64,000 nt of DNA from an uncultured Chromatiaceae bacterium (GCA_937978655.1 CALJUX010000020.1:62001-126000); one strand, 5' to 3'. Shown: positions 28,478-38,018, numbered from the stretch's first letter. The notes: generated by a model not told the origin, from the letters alone. A program made the numbers and translations.

Positions 28478-29440
28478 ATGAGAAACAGCGGTTTAGATTA
28501 TCTGAAGTTCGTGATGGCGCTGATGGTGATTGGCATCCACTGCGCCAGTATCGGTTATCACAGTGAACTGTGGGGCGTATTAACCGCGCAGGGGCTGTTC
28601 CGGGTGGCGGTGCCGGTGTTTTTTATCATCAACGGCTATTACCTGTACGACAGCATCCGCAAAGGTCAGGCCACCAGCGTGGTGTCGCAGCTGTTTATGC
28701 TGTTTGCCTGCTGGCAACTGGCGTATCTGTATTTTTACGCCGACCTGGCGCTGACACACACCGACCAGTTTTTAACCACACTGCTACTTGGCTACAACCA
28801 TCTGTGGTATCTGTCGGCGCTGGTGGTTTCGGTGATTGCGGTGTATTTCATCCGCCGCGGCAGCACCCGGCTGCTCAGTTATTGGGCCGTCGGCCTGTAC
28901 CTGTTCGGCGTGTTGCTGCAGTACGGCAGCAATTACCAGTGGCTGGAGATGGCCAACGGTTATCTGTATTTTCGCAGCGCACTGTTTTTCGGCATCCCTT
29001 TTGTGTTGATTGGCTTCTTGCTGCGGCGCGAAGGCGTCAGCCGGCTGCCGGGCCGCTACCCGCTGTTATGGCTTGCCGGCGCCCTGAGTTTACTGGTGCT
29101 CGAAGCAGCGCTGAATTATCAGCAACACCAGCAGGTGGTGGGCTATGACCTGCCGCTCAGTGCTTTGCTGGCCGCACCTGTGTTGTTTTTGTGGGCGCTG
29201 GGGTTGCCGTCGGTCAGTTCAGGCCGCTCCAGACTGTATTCACAAATGGCCACCACCATTTATCTGATCCACCCCTGGTTTAACTATTTGTTGCACCTGC
29301 TGAATGTGCCACAAGGCTCCATTGCCAAATACGCCGGCTCTGTGCTCGGCTCAATGGCGGCTGCTTATTTATACCTGTTGTTTCAACCACTGCTCGGCAA
29401 AGGGCAACGCGCCACGCTGAGTCCGGACCGTGCCAGTTAA
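28478..29440 (+). CDS. Acyltransferase family 3 membrane protein
   Basis: Polytopic O-acyltransferase of the Acyltransferase_3/OafA-like family, 320 residues with about ten hydrophobic helices. The family opening GLDYLKFVMALMVIGIHC carries the conserved His at about residue 21, and VPVFFIINGYYL is typical. Such proteins acetylate or succinylate sugars and secreted molecules across the inner membrane. AAAAGGAG precedes the ATG, 12 bp after the pump stop, so it belongs to the same operon. Its acceptor could be a sugar or a product handled by the pump or halogenases; this is inference. Confidence 0.85.
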   Translation: MRNSGLDYLKFVMALMVIGIHCASIGYHSELWGVLTAQGLFRVAVPVFFIINGYYLYDSIRKGQATSVVSQLFMLFACWQLAYLYFYADLALTHTDQFLTTLLLGYNHLWYLSALVVSVIAVYFIRRGSTRLLSYWAVGLYLFGVLLQYGSNYQWLEMANGYLYFRSALFFGIPFVLIGFLLRREGVSRLPGRYPLLWLAGALSLLVLEAALNYQQHQQVVGYDLPLSALLAAPVLFLWALGLPSVSSGRSRLYSQMATTIYLIHPWFNYLLHLLNVPQGSIAKYAGSVLGSMAAAYLYLLFQPLLGKGQRATLSPDRAS

Positions 29441-29455
29441 CTATGTAAGGTGATT

Positions 29456-29905
29456 ATGGACCGTCGTTTATTTTTGCAATCCGGCTTACATGCCGCACTG
29501 GCTGCCGCCACGCTGCCGTGGGCCGGCTGGGCGCTGGCCGCGCCTGCTGAAGCAGCTTTATTACAACGCCGGCTGCAACAGCTGCTGGCAATACCCGCCC
29601 GTTATCTGCAACAACACCTGCCGGCCATCTGGCAGGATCTGAGCACCGCAGAACGCCAGACGCTGGCGGCATTCCTCGCGGCGGCAGATCCGGCCGCCAA
29701 CTGGCTGCAAGATGCCAAAGCCGGGCCTTTGCTGAAACAAATCAGCCGTTCTTTATATACCGGCAAATCACTGCCGGGCCGGCCGGACCGGCGCTATGAC
29801 CCGGACGGCGGTTATTGCCGCCAGCTGCTGCCAGCCTTGTATAAAGCCCGGTTGACCTGTCATGGACCGGTTAATTTCTGGCAGAGCGTAGAAGGAGTGG
29901 CCTGA
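29456..29905 (+). CDS. Small Tat-exported subunit (gluconate 2-dehydrogenase subunit 3-like)
   Basis: 149 residues with a twin-arginine signal (DRRLFLQSGLHAALAAATLPWAGWALA). The mature part, rich in Leu and Gln, ends VNFWQSVEGVA. Size, Tat signal and position directly before a GMC oxidoreductase match the subunit-3 family, which helps export the FAD subunit by hitchhiking. ATG 29456 follows AAGG; a GTG at 29450 is in frame. Its TGA overlaps the next ATG by one base, indicating translational coupling. Confidence 0.75.
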   Translation: MDRRLFLQSGLHAALAAATLPWAGWALAAPAEAALLQRRLQQLLAIPARYLQQHLPAIWQDLSTAERQTLAAFLAAADPAANWLQDAKAGPLLKQISRSLYTGKSLPGRPDRRYDPDGGYCRQLLPALYKARLTCHGPVNFWQSVEGVA

Positions 29906-31500
29906 TGACCCCGACACAGTACGATCTGGTGGTAGTCGGTTCCGGCGTCGCCGGCGCCATGACCGCCTGGCAGGCCGCACGCAGTGGTCTGAAGGTGCTG
30001 ATCCTCGAAGCCGGCCCCCGGCTGGAGCGGCAGCAACTGGCCAGCCGCCACAGGGCTTCGGCACGCTGGGATTCGATGGCGCCGTATCCGGCGCAGCCCC
30101 ATGCCCGGCAGGCCGATCCGATTGGCGATCCGGCGTATCTGACGTCGACGGCGCAAGCCTACGACACCACTTATATCCGTGCGGCCGGTGGCACCACCTG
30201 GCACTGGGGTTCGGCGTCGTGGCGCATCCCGGCCAAAGACTTCCGGCTGCAACAGCATTATGGCGTCGGGCGCGACTGGCCGATCAGTTATCAGGATCTG
30301 GAACCTTATTACGCTGCCGCTGAGCAGGAAATGGGCGTGGCGGGCCGCGACATCCCCCATCTGGACCTGCCGCGCAGCACAGCCTTCCCGATGCCACCAC
30401 CGCAATTTTCGGTGATGGACCAGCTGCTGGCCGGCCCGCTCAAAGCCATCGGGATGGAGTTGTTTCAGGAACCGGTGGCCCGCAACACCCAGTTGTATGA
30501 CCAGCGACCGCCGTGCTGTGGCAATAACAACTGTGTGCCGATTTGCCCAATAGGCGCGCAGTACTGTGCCGATATGACCTTAACCAAAGCGCTGCAGGCC
30601 GGCGCCGAGGTGCGTTATAACGCCGTCGTGCATCAGCTGCAGGATCAGGCCGACGGCAACATCAGTGCGTTGTTTTATCTGGACCCGGACGGCCGGCGCC
30701 ATCAGGTCCAGGCACGTTGTTATGTGCTGGCAGCCAATGCGATTGAAAGCTGCAAAATCCTGCTGATGTCCGTCAGCAAGCACAGCCCGGCCGGGCTTGC
30801 CAACAGCTCAGGCCTGGTCGGTTGCAACCTGATGGACCATCCGCATATTTATGCCACTTTTGACTGTGATTTCCCGGTATACGCCGGCCGTGGCCCGATT
30901 GGCATCACCGGGATCACTCAGTTTATGGATGGTGAATTCCGTAAAGAAATGGGGGCGAAAAAATTTTCGATCTTAAACGGGAATCAACTCGAACCCGTCA
31001 CTGAAGCCCTGATTGAGCAAGGCCTGACCGGCGAAGCGCTGAATCAGGCGATCCGCCAGCAAGCCGTGCGCCGGTTCAGCTCTTATGTACAGCACGAACA
31101 ACTGCCGCATCAGGACAACCGTGTCACTTTGCATCCGACGGCAAAAGATGTGCTGGGCCTGCCGTTGCCGGTGGTGCACTGGCGGGTCGACGACTATGCG
31201 CGTAAAAGCTGCGAACACAGCGCCGGGCTATACCGGCAAATCGCCAAAACCATCGGCGCCCGGGTGCAGATTGATATGCATATGGGCTCAGACGCGCACA
31301 GCCTTGGCACTACAATCATGGGCACAGATCCGGCCCAGTCGGTGGTAGACGCCGATTGCCGTGCACACGACCATCCGAATCTGTATCTGAATGGCGGCAC
31401 TGTGTTTGCCAGTGGCTCCAGCGTTAATCCGACGCTGACCATTGCCGCGCTGGCCTTGCGGCTGGCGGATCATCTGGTTAACAGGCTCAGACCAGCATGA
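29905..31500 (+). CDS. GMC family FAD-dependent oxidoreductase
   Basis: 531-residue flavoprotein of the glucose-methanol-choline family, gluconate/glucoside-dehydrogenase branch. The FAD Rossmann motif DLVVVGSGVAGAMTAW is at residues 6-21. The C-terminal domain has LGTTIMG and LYLNGGTVFASGSSVNPTLTI, typical of membrane-linked sugar dehydrogenases. CCGNNNCVPICPIGAQYC is a Cys-rich stretch characteristic of this branch. It has no signal of its own, so export would use the Tat partner upstream. It would oxidise a hydroxyl of a sugar or amino sugar in the periplasm; the electron acceptor is unknown, with no cytochrome gene adjacent. It overlaps the next gene by 4 bp. Confidence 0.9.
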   Translation: MTPTQYDLVVVGSGVAGAMTAWQAARSGLKVLILEAGPRLERQQLASRHRASARWDSMAPYPAQPHARQADPIGDPAYLTSTAQAYDTTYIRAAGGTTWHWGSASWRIPAKDFRLQQHYGVGRDWPISYQDLEPYYAAAEQEMGVAGRDIPHLDLPRSTAFPMPPPQFSVMDQLLAGPLKAIGMELFQEPVARNTQLYDQRPPCCGNNNCVPICPIGAQYCADMTLTKALQAGAEVRYNAVVHQLQDQADGNISALFYLDPDGRRHQVQARCYVLAANAIESCKILLMSVSKHSPAGLANSSGLVGCNLMDHPHIYATFDCDFPVYAGRGPIGITGITQFMDGEFRKEMGAKKFSILNGNQLEPVTEALIEQGLTGEALNQAIRQQAVRRFSSYVQHEQLPHQDNRVTLHPTAKDVLGLPLPVVHWRVDDYARKSCEHSAGLYRQIAKTIGARVQIDMHMGSDAHSLGTTIMGTDPAQSVVDADCRAHDHPNLYLNGGTVFASGSSVNPTLTIAALALRLADHLVNRLRPA

Positions 31501-32534
31501 CCGCTCGGGCGCTGAGCGCATGGCTGCCACAGCTGATGGTGTTGCTGCTCTGTGGCCAGCTGAACGGCGCCCGGGCCGAATCCGCCGCTGCGGCGGCATA
31601 CCGGCAACAACTGCCACCGCAAAGTGCGCTACCGTCTTTTCCACAGCCTGGCGATCATCAAGCCTGGCAGGCCTTACGGCAGCGGCTGGACGATGCAACA
31701 CGGCCCGCTGCACTTGCACAAGTGCAACGCAGTGGCGTGGCCATGACCCGGCAGACGGTCGCCGGCATCCCAGTGCTGACGCTGACCCCAGCGCAGCTGT
31801 GTTACGAGCAGGCCCTGCTGTATCTGCATGGCGGTGCTTTTACACTAGGCAGCGCAGACAGCAGCAGTGCGTTGGCGGCGCGGCTGGCGGCCCGGCTTGG
31901 TATCCGGGTGCTGGTGGCGGATTATGCCAAAGCGCCACAGCAACAGTGGCGGCAGATCCAGCAGTCTTTGCTGCAACTGAGCACAGCACTGGCCGGGCAG
32001 TATCCGCAGGGGCTGGTGTATTTTGGCGATTCCGCCGGCGCCAATCTGGCCACAGTGCTGGCGCTGCGCACACCAAGGCCTCCGCAGGCGCTGGTGCTGT
32101 GGTCACCCTGGGCTGAACTCGGCAATCACGGCGACAGCCGCGACAGTCTGCGTGACGACGATCCCTATTTCAGTTACCCGCGCCATCTTGCCCGCGCTGC
32201 TGCAGCTTATGCCGCCCCAGCGGACTGGCAGCACCCGTGGGTGTCGCCGGTTTATGCAAAGTTCAGTGCCACCTTTACTCCAACCCTGATCCAAAGTGGC
32301 AGCCGCGAGCTGTTACTCAGCGACAGTATCCGGCTCTACCGCGCGATGGCCGACCACGGCGCTGCGGTACTGCTGGATCTGTACGACGGCATGTTGCATG
32401 TGTTTGCCGCCGCCCTGCCTGAGGCTGCAGAAACCCAATTATTGCTGCAGCGGATGGCCGGCTTTTTAACCCAGATGCTGGCGCCATCTGCGCAGCCACA
32501 AACGCGGCCGGCGTCCTGCGCTGCCGCCAATTGA
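31497..32534 (+). CDS. Exported alpha/beta hydrolase, hormone-sensitive-lipase type
   Basis: 345 residues with a probable signal peptide (LPQLMVLLLCGQLNGARA). Motifs of the HSL/carboxylesterase group are visible: oxyanion loop YLHGGAF, nucleophile GDSAGAN, and a C-terminal His in DGMLHVF with an upstream Asp. It probably hydrolyses an ester or lactone in the periplasm. A lactonase role after the GMC dehydrogenase is possible but unproven. It overlaps the GMC gene by 4 bp (ATGA) and ends the block that starts with the adaptor gene. A NagR operator lies at its very 3' end. Confidence 0.85.
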   Translation: MTARALSAWLPQLMVLLLCGQLNGARAESAAAAAYRQQLPPQSALPSFPQPGDHQAWQALRQRLDDATRPAALAQVQRSGVAMTRQTVAGIPVLTLTPAQLCYEQALLYLHGGAFTLGSADSSSALAARLAARLGIRVLVADYAKAPQQQWRQIQQSLLQLSTALAGQYPQGLVYFGDSAGANLATVLALRTPRPPQALVLWSPWAELGNHGDSRDSLRDDDPYFSYPRHLARAAAAYAAPADWQHPWVSPVYAKFSATFTPTLIQSGSRELLLSDSIRLYRAMADHGAAVLLDLYDGMLHVFAAALPEAAETQLLLQRMAGFLTQMLAPSAQPQTRPASCAAAN

Positions 32535-32546
32535 CAACGCTGTCAG
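32531..32546. promoter_or_regulatory. NagR operator and promoter of the first halogenase gene
   Basis: TTGACAACGCTGTCAG. Its first six bases are a perfect -35 box, and CTTAAT/TTAATA 17-18 nt later is a -10-like hexamer (about 32554-32560). It lies 49 bp upstream of the halogenase start, so bound NagR would block initiation. Confidence 0.75.
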
Positions 32547-32594
32547 CGCAATGCTTAATAGGTGGTCGTCTTTTAGCGGATAAGCAGAAATATC

Positions 32595-34103
32595 ATGGCA
32601 AAACCCATCTCTTCAGTTGTGATTGTCGGTGGCGGCACCGCCGGCTGGATGGCCGCGCTCAGTCTGGCCCGGATGGTCCGCACTGAGCCTTTACACATCA
32701 CGTTGGTCGAATCCAGCCAGATCGGCACTGTCGGAGTTGGCGAAGCGACTATTCCCGGTATTGTCCACTTTAACCATCAGATGGGGCTGGAAGAAATCGC
32801 CTTTATCAAAGCGACCCAGGCCAGTTTTAAACTCGGCATCCGCTTTGAGAACTGGTCGGCGACAGGACAACAGTTTTTCCATCCGTTCTCTGATTTTGGT
32901 CTGCCGATAGATCAGGTCGCTTTTCATCATTACCTGAACCGGCTGGCGCTCAGCGGCCAGCCACAGAATTTTGAGGATTTTTCTTTTGCCTGCGCGCTGG
33001 CCGAACAGGCCAAGTTTGCCCAGCCGCATCCACAACCCAGTTCACCGCTGGCCGATTTTAACTATGCCTATCATTTTGACGCCACCTTATATGCAGCTTA
33101 TCTGAAACAACACGCAATGGCGGCTGGTGTGCGCCATGTCGATGCGCAAATTCAGCAGGTGACGCTGAACCCCGTCAGCGGTTTTATCGACACGCTGGTG
33201 CTGGATACTGGCGAAACGCTGAGCGCTGAACTTTTTATCGACTGCTCAGGTTTTCGCAGCCTGCTGCTCGGTGAAGCGCTCGGCGTTGGTTATCAGAGCT
33301 GGCAGCACTGGTTATTGTGCGACGCGGCGCAGGCGGTGCAAACCAGCCGCAGCGGTCCGATCCTGCCTTATACCCGTTCTATTGCGATGGACGCCGGCTG
33401 GCAATGGCGCATCCCGCTACAACACCGGATGGGCAATGGCCATATCTATGCCAGCGCCTTTTGCAGCGACGAATCCGCCCGGCAAACACTGCTCGATACC
33501 GTTGAAGGCGAAGTACTGAACAGCCCGCGCAAGCTGAGTTTTACGCCGGGCCGGCGGGAAGTGATCTGGCACAAAAACTGTTTTGCGCTCGGCCTTGCCA
33601 GCGGCTTCCTCGAACCACTGGAATCAACCAGTATTTCGCTGGTGCAAACCGCGCTTGCCAAACTGCAGGCATTTTTCCCCGATCAGGATTTTGCCCCGGC
33701 CGGCATCGCCGAAGTGAACCGGCTGCATAATACCGAACTGGAAAACATCCGCGATTTCCTGATCCTGCACTACAAACTGAGCGCACGGCGCGACAGCGAA
33801 TTCTGGCGGTACTGCGCTGCCATGCAGGTCCCGGACAGCCTGCAGCACAAAATGGACCTGTACCGTGAACGCGGCCATCTGGCGCAATATGATCAGGAGT
33901 CATTTAAAGCCTCCAGCTGGCTCGCCATGTACAACGGTTATGGTTTTCAGGCGCAGGGCTTTGACCCAAGAGCCGGTCAGGTGCCACTGGAACTGATGCA
34001 ACAACGCCTGGCCCAGTTACAGCAATCGCTGCGTCAGGCCGCGACGTCGGCGATCAGTCATCAGGAATTTATCGCCCGCCATTGTGCGGCAATAATTATT
34101 TAG
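32595..34103 (+). CDS. Tryptophan 7-halogenase family protein (first of three)
   Basis: FAD-dependent halogenase-like enzyme, 502 residues. The FAD motif GGGTAGW is at about residues 13-19. The catalytic lysine that carries the haloamine sits in TQASFKLGI at K79, the same number as in PrnA. The active-site motif GWQWRIP (WxWxIP) is near 269. GFLEPLESTSI carries the Glu-Ser pair of the active site. All key residues of a working halogenase are therefore present, but the true substrate is unknown; this subfamily is often found beside TonB receptors in carbohydrate loci rather than in antibiotic clusters. No reductase partner is nearby. Confidence 0.88.
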   Translation: MAKPISSVVIVGGGTAGWMAALSLARMVRTEPLHITLVESSQIGTVGVGEATIPGIVHFNHQMGLEEIAFIKATQASFKLGIRFENWSATGQQFFHPFSDFGLPIDQVAFHHYLNRLALSGQPQNFEDFSFACALAEQAKFAQPHPQPSSPLADFNYAYHFDATLYAAYLKQHAMAAGVRHVDAQIQQVTLNPVSGFIDTLVLDTGETLSAELFIDCSGFRSLLLGEALGVGYQSWQHWLLCDAAQAVQTSRSGPILPYTRSIAMDAGWQWRIPLQHRMGNGHIYASAFCSDESARQTLLDTVEGEVLNSPRKLSFTPGRREVIWHKNCFALGLASGFLEPLESTSISLVQTALAKLQAFFPDQDFAPAGIAEVNRLHNTELENIRDFLILHYKLSARRDSEFWRYCAAMQVPDSLQHKMDLYRERGHLAQYDQESFKASSWLAMYNGYGFQAQGFDPRAGQVPLELMQQRLAQLQQSLRQAATSAISHQEFIARHCAAIII

Positions 34104-34106
34104 AAT

Positions 34107-34140
34107 AAAAAAAACCACGGTCAGATTACTCTGCCGTGGT
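34107..34140 (-). terminator. Terminator of the orphan secreted-protein gene
   Basis: On the minus strand ACCACGG-CAG pairs with CTG-CCGTGGT (one bulge) and is followed by seven T residues or more. It lies 60 bp past the stop at 34200 and may also separate the converging halogenase transcript. Confidence 0.8.
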
Positions 34141-34199
34141 AAACAATAAGAATCAGGATGATAGTCCGATATTAAAAAGCCAGTACTATAAATAAATTT

Positions 34200-34790
34200 T
34201 TACTTCGCCCCAACATCAAAACGGCCTGTTTCTGTTGTTGTATAACCATCATCATCTGTTGCCACGACAGAAACATGCATCCATGTCCCTTTTGCTGGTT
34301 TAGAGTAATAAGCGATTGAATGAGTCAACGACGCAGAACCGTTACCAGTACGAACTACTACTCCGTCAACAGATAATTCTTTTCGTACAATAGTACCATC
34401 ACGATCACTAAAAAATGATTTTACCTCTGCAATATAAGGAGAACCCGATGCAATTTGTTTAGCTGGCATTGCTGAAACTGTCGCCATAGGCGTGTAGTCG
34501 CAAATATTTTTAGTACGACTCTCGGTACTCGTTTGGTTTAACGTCGCACTACAGTACTTAGTAAAATCTTGTGTATCGCGGATCGTGACGCTCGCATTAT
34601 AACTGTGACCGAAATATTCACTTAATGTTTTACCTCCAACAGAACAATGTGCCCAACCACTGTAAACTGGGATTTCTGTCGTTTCCATTCGGCAATTCAC
34701 TTGCTGGTCTCCTGCAGCCATAACAGCAGGAGAACCAAGCAATAAAACTGCCATCGCAGCAGGTATAAATTTATTAATTCTATAAATCAT
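34200..34790 (-). CDS. Secreted protein of unknown function, AT-rich
   Basis: I do not recognise this 196-residue protein. It has a signal peptide (about residues 1-26, ending AVMAAG). The mature region has four cysteines (NCRM, HCSV, YCSA, ICDY) that could form two disulfides. The last 80 residues, with SFFSDRDGTIVRKELSVDG and VVATDDDGYTTTETGRF, look like an immunoglobulin/PKD-type beta-sandwich. AAGGAG stands 7 nt before the ATG. Base composition is about 40% GC by eye, well below the neighbouring halogenases. This suggests recent arrival into a locus that otherwise runs halogenase to halogenase. Confidence 0.75.
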   Translation of the reverse strand: MIYRINKFIPAAMAVLLLGSPAVMAAGDQQVNCRMETTEIPVYSGWAHCSVGGKTLSEYFGHSYNASVTIRDTQDFTKYCSATLNQTSTESRTKNICDYTPMATVSAMPAKQIASGSPYIAEVKSFFSDRDGTIVRKELSVDGVVVRTGNGSASLTHSIAYYSKPAKGTWMHVSVVATDDDGYTTTETGRFDVGAK

Positions 34791-34956
34791 TAAGCAACTC
34801 CTTTTATATATATCCGTAACGATATGAAATTAAGGTTTATTAAAACCGCATTCATTTTCATTACCAGGAGCGCCGCAGTAAATATTAAAAATAATTTTAT
34901 CAAAAAAATATAAAAAGATAACAACCTACAATTGCAAACAATATAGTACTCAGAAG

Positions 34957-36474
34957 TTACAATTTAGGCGCGGCGCAGTACTGACGCAAAAAATCACCAT
35001 GCGAAGGCTGGGTGCCGGCATAACGCAAAATACCTTGCTGGCCGGCCTGCAGACTTTGCTGCAGTTTCTTTGCATCAAGCGCGTCCACCGTTGGGTTATA
35101 GCGGGCCGGGAGCACGCCCATGCCGGTAAATACCGCATACCAGCTGGTGGGCTGAAACAACTCTTCGGCGCCCGGAATGATACTGCCGCTGTGGCGGAAA
35201 TAATCCAGCTTATAACGCAGGCTGTCAGAGACTGGCATTTGCTGGCACCAGCGCCAGAACTCGGTGTCGGTACGCTGGGTTTCACAATAATGCAGCACCA
35301 GAAAATCACGGATCTCCTGATAATCGGCATAGACCCGGCGGTTAAACTCGGCCCGCAACACACTGTTGTCACCACGGTCAGGAAACATCCGCACGAACAG
35401 CGCCAGTGTTTTTGACACTAAATGAATAGCGGTCGATTCCAGCGGTTCAAGAAAACCCTGGGCCAGCCCGAGCGCCAGACAATTGCGCTGCCACGGCTGT
35501 TTGCGGATGCCGGTCACAAAGGGGATCACCCGGGGTTCCATCAGCGGTTTGCCATCCACTGTTTGCAACAGCGTCTGTTTCGCCTGATCGTCGCTGATAA
35601 AATCGCTGCAATAGACATAGCCGTTGCCGGCACGGTGCTGTAACGGAATTTGCCAGGTCCAGCCGGCATCCTGGGCACGGGCGACAGTATAAGGTCTTGG
35701 ATCTGCGACATTTTCCGTCTGGACTGTCACCGCCTTGTTGCAAGGCAGCATATAAGACCAGTCTTCGTAACCGGCTTTTAAGGTCTGTTCAATCAAAATG
35801 CCGCGAAAGCCGGTGCAGTCGATAAAAAACTCGCCACTGAGCACCCGGCCATCCTGTAATACCAGCTCACTGATATCGCCGTTGGGCAGCTGACTGACGC
35901 TGGCGATTTTGCCTTCGTGGCGCACCACGCCCAGTTTCTCGGCATACCGGCGCAGATATTGGCCAACCAGGGTCGAATCCAGATGCAAGGCGTATTGCGC
36001 CATCGCCAGCGGGGTATTCGCCGCCTGATGCGGCAGGAAAAACTTGTTGGCTTCAGCCAGCACAGCTTCCGGTGAATGCGCCATCAATGACGAAGAGTCA
36101 CCCATAGCGCGGCATTTTAACCAGCACTGATAAAAATCATGGCCGTCGATTTGTTTGCCGAGGACACCAAACGGATGGAAATAGCCCTGGCCTTTCTGGT
36201 GCCAGTCCTCAAAGCGGATGCCCCATTTAAAGGTGGCTTGGGTTGCCTGGATAAACTCAACCAAATCAATGCCAAGGCTATTCAGTGTCGCCAGCAGCGG
36301 CGGAATAGTGGCTTCGCCGACGCCAATAATGCCAATCTCTTCCGACTCGACCAGCTCAATTTTCACTGTGCTGCCGGCAAAGATCCGCGCCAGCGTCGCT
36401 GCGGAGATCCAGCCGGCAGTGCCACCACCGGCGATGACAAACTTTTCAATAGCGGGGGCTGAGGGGGTCCTCAT
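34957..36474 (-). CDS. Tryptophan halogenase family protein (second of three)
   Basis: 505 residues. The FAD motif GGGTAGW is at about residues 16-22. The halogenase lysine is in TQATFKWGI (K83), the active-site motif is GWTWQIP, and GFLEPLESTAI replaces the usual Ser with Ala after EST. ATG 36474 overlaps the stop of the third halogenase gene by 4 bp with AGGAG upstream, so the two minus-strand halogenases are translationally coupled. Clearly a paralogue rather than a copy of the first, with many substitutions. Substrate unknown. Confidence 0.87.
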   Translation of the reverse strand: MRTPSAPAIEKFVIAGGGTAGWISAATLARIFAGSTVKIELVESEEIGIIGVGEATIPPLLATLNSLGIDLVEFIQATQATFKWGIRFEDWHQKGQGYFHPFGVLGKQIDGHDFYQCWLKCRAMGDSSSLMAHSPEAVLAEANKFFLPHQAANTPLAMAQYALHLDSTLVGQYLRRYAEKLGVVRHEGKIASVSQLPNGDISELVLQDGRVLSGEFFIDCTGFRGILIEQTLKAGYEDWSYMLPCNKAVTVQTENVADPRPYTVARAQDAGWTWQIPLQHRAGNGYVYCSDFISDDQAKQTLLQTVDGKPLMEPRVIPFVTGIRKQPWQRNCLALGLAQGFLEPLESTAIHLVSKTLALFVRMFPDRGDNSVLRAEFNRRVYADYQEIRDFLVLHYCETQRTDTEFWRWCQQMPVSDSLRYKLDYFRHSGSIIPGAEELFQPTSWYAVFTGMGVLPARYNPTVDALDAKKLQQSLQAGQQGILRYAGTQPSHGDFLRQYCAAPKL

Positions 36475-38018
36475 GTCGCGGCTCCTGTCACCGCTGGTGG
36501 CATCGGCTGATAACCACAAAAACGGCGTAAAAATTCCTGATGTTCCGGCACGGCCTGTACTGTGCGGCTGATAAACTGCCGCATCCGGCCGAGTTCCTGT
36601 AATAAATATTGCGGGTCCAGCGCGCTGGCTGCCGGAGCATAAGCCGCTGGCACCACGCCCAGCCCGTCATACAACGCCAGCCAGCTGTCCGTGCCAAAAA
36701 TCTCCCACGGCAGCCGGGGTACCTGCGCGCGCTCGCGGTAGGCCTGGATTTTGTCCGCCAGTTCCGGCGGCAGGCTCATGTCGCGGCATTGCCGCCATAA
36801 CGGCGCGTCATCCCGCTGGTTGGCTTTGTAATGCAGAATAATAAAATCACGGATCCGTTCGTATTCGAGTTGGGTCACCTGGTTAAAGCGCTGAATGTCG
36901 GCCTGGTCATACGCTGGTGTGCTGAACGTCAGCAACAGGCGATCAATCGAGGTTTCAATCAGCGCAATACTGGTCGATTCCAGCGGCTCAAGGAAACCCG
37001 AAGCCAGACCAAGCGCCACACAGTTTTTCACCCAGGCCTGTTTGCGCCGGCCCGGCGTAAACCTGAACTGGCGCGGGTTGTGTAATGGCTGACCGCTGAC
37101 ATGCGCCAGCATCGTTGCGGTGGCTTCATCGTCGCTGATACAGGCACTGCTGTAGACATAACCATTGCCATGACGGTGTTGCAGCGGAATTTGCCACTGC
37201 CAGCCGGCACTGTGCGCGGTGGCACGGGTCCGCGCCAGCGGCGCGCCACTGACTTCACTTTGCACCGCAATGGCCCGGTCACAGCTGAGCCAGTGCGACC
37301 AGCTTTCGTAGCCGCTGTGCAGTGTTTCTTCGATTAACATGCCTTTAAAACCGGTGCAGTCGACAAAAAATTCGCCCTGGACCACTTCACCGCTTTGCAG
37401 CACCAGACCGGCAATGCCGGCGTCGCTGCTCAGCACCTGTTCAATTTTCGCGTCGGTGCGCTGCACGCCATGTGCTTCGCTGTACTCGCGCATCAGCACG
37501 GCAAATCGGGAAGCATCAAAATGTAAGGCCCAGTCAAAAATACTCAGCATTGACTGTGGCTGTGGCGCCGGCAGACAAAATTTGTTCTGATCTGCCAGAT
37601 TCACCCCCAGTGAATAGGCGGCAAGCGGGGTGTCGTCCCCCAGTGCCCGTGCCTGTAAATAACAGTCGATAAACGGCACATCGCGGATCTTCTGCCCAAA
37701 CAGACCAAAAGGATGGATAAAACGGCTGCCGATGGTGCGCCAGTTGCGAAACTCAATGCCGAGTTTACAGGTGGCTTTGGTCGCGGCGATCACTTGTGGG
37801 TCGGTCAGCCCCAGCCGGGCATAAAACCGGCGGATACTGGGAATAGTGGACTCACCAACGCCAACAGTGCCCAGTTCTGACGACTCAATCAGCCGGATCT
37901 TCACCGGTTGCGCCTGAAATTGCGGCGCGCTGAAATGCTGACTGAGCGCAGCTGCACACATCCAGCCGGCCGTGCCGCCACCGACAATAACGATATTTTT
38001 AATCGCAGTTTTTTGCAT
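36471..38018 (-). CDS. Tryptophan halogenase family protein (third of three)
   Basis: 515 residues. The FAD motif GGGTAGW is at about residues 13-19, the halogenase lysine in TKATCKLGI (K85), the active-site motif is GWQWQIP, and GFLEPLESTSI is intact. GAGG precedes the ATG. It lies downstream of the TonB receptor on the same strand, past a terminator at 38069-38105, so expression could come from read-through of the NagR-controlled receptor promoter or from an unrecognised local one. It is followed by the second halogenase with a 4-bp overlap. Confidence 0.87.
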   Translation of the reverse strand: MQKTAIKNIVIVGGGTAGWMCAAALSQHFSAPQFQAQPVKIRLIESSELGTVGVGESTIPSIRRFYARLGLTDPQVIAATKATCKLGIEFRNWRTIGSRFIHPFGLFGQKIRDVPFIDCYLQARALGDDTPLAAYSLGVNLADQNKFCLPAPQPQSMLSIFDWALHFDASRFAVLMREYSEAHGVQRTDAKIEQVLSSDAGIAGLVLQSGEVVQGEFFVDCTGFKGMLIEETLHSGYESWSHWLSCDRAIAVQSEVSGAPLARTRATAHSAGWQWQIPLQHRHGNGYVYSSACISDDEATATMLAHVSGQPLHNPRQFRFTPGRRKQAWVKNCVALGLASGFLEPLESTSIALIETSIDRLLLTFSTPAYDQADIQRFNQVTQLEYERIRDFIILHYKANQRDDAPLWRQCRDMSLPPELADKIQAYRERAQVPRLPWEIFGTDSWLALYDGLGVVPAAYAPAASALDPQYLLQELGRMRQFISRTVQAVPEHQEFLRRFCGYQPMPPAVTGAAT

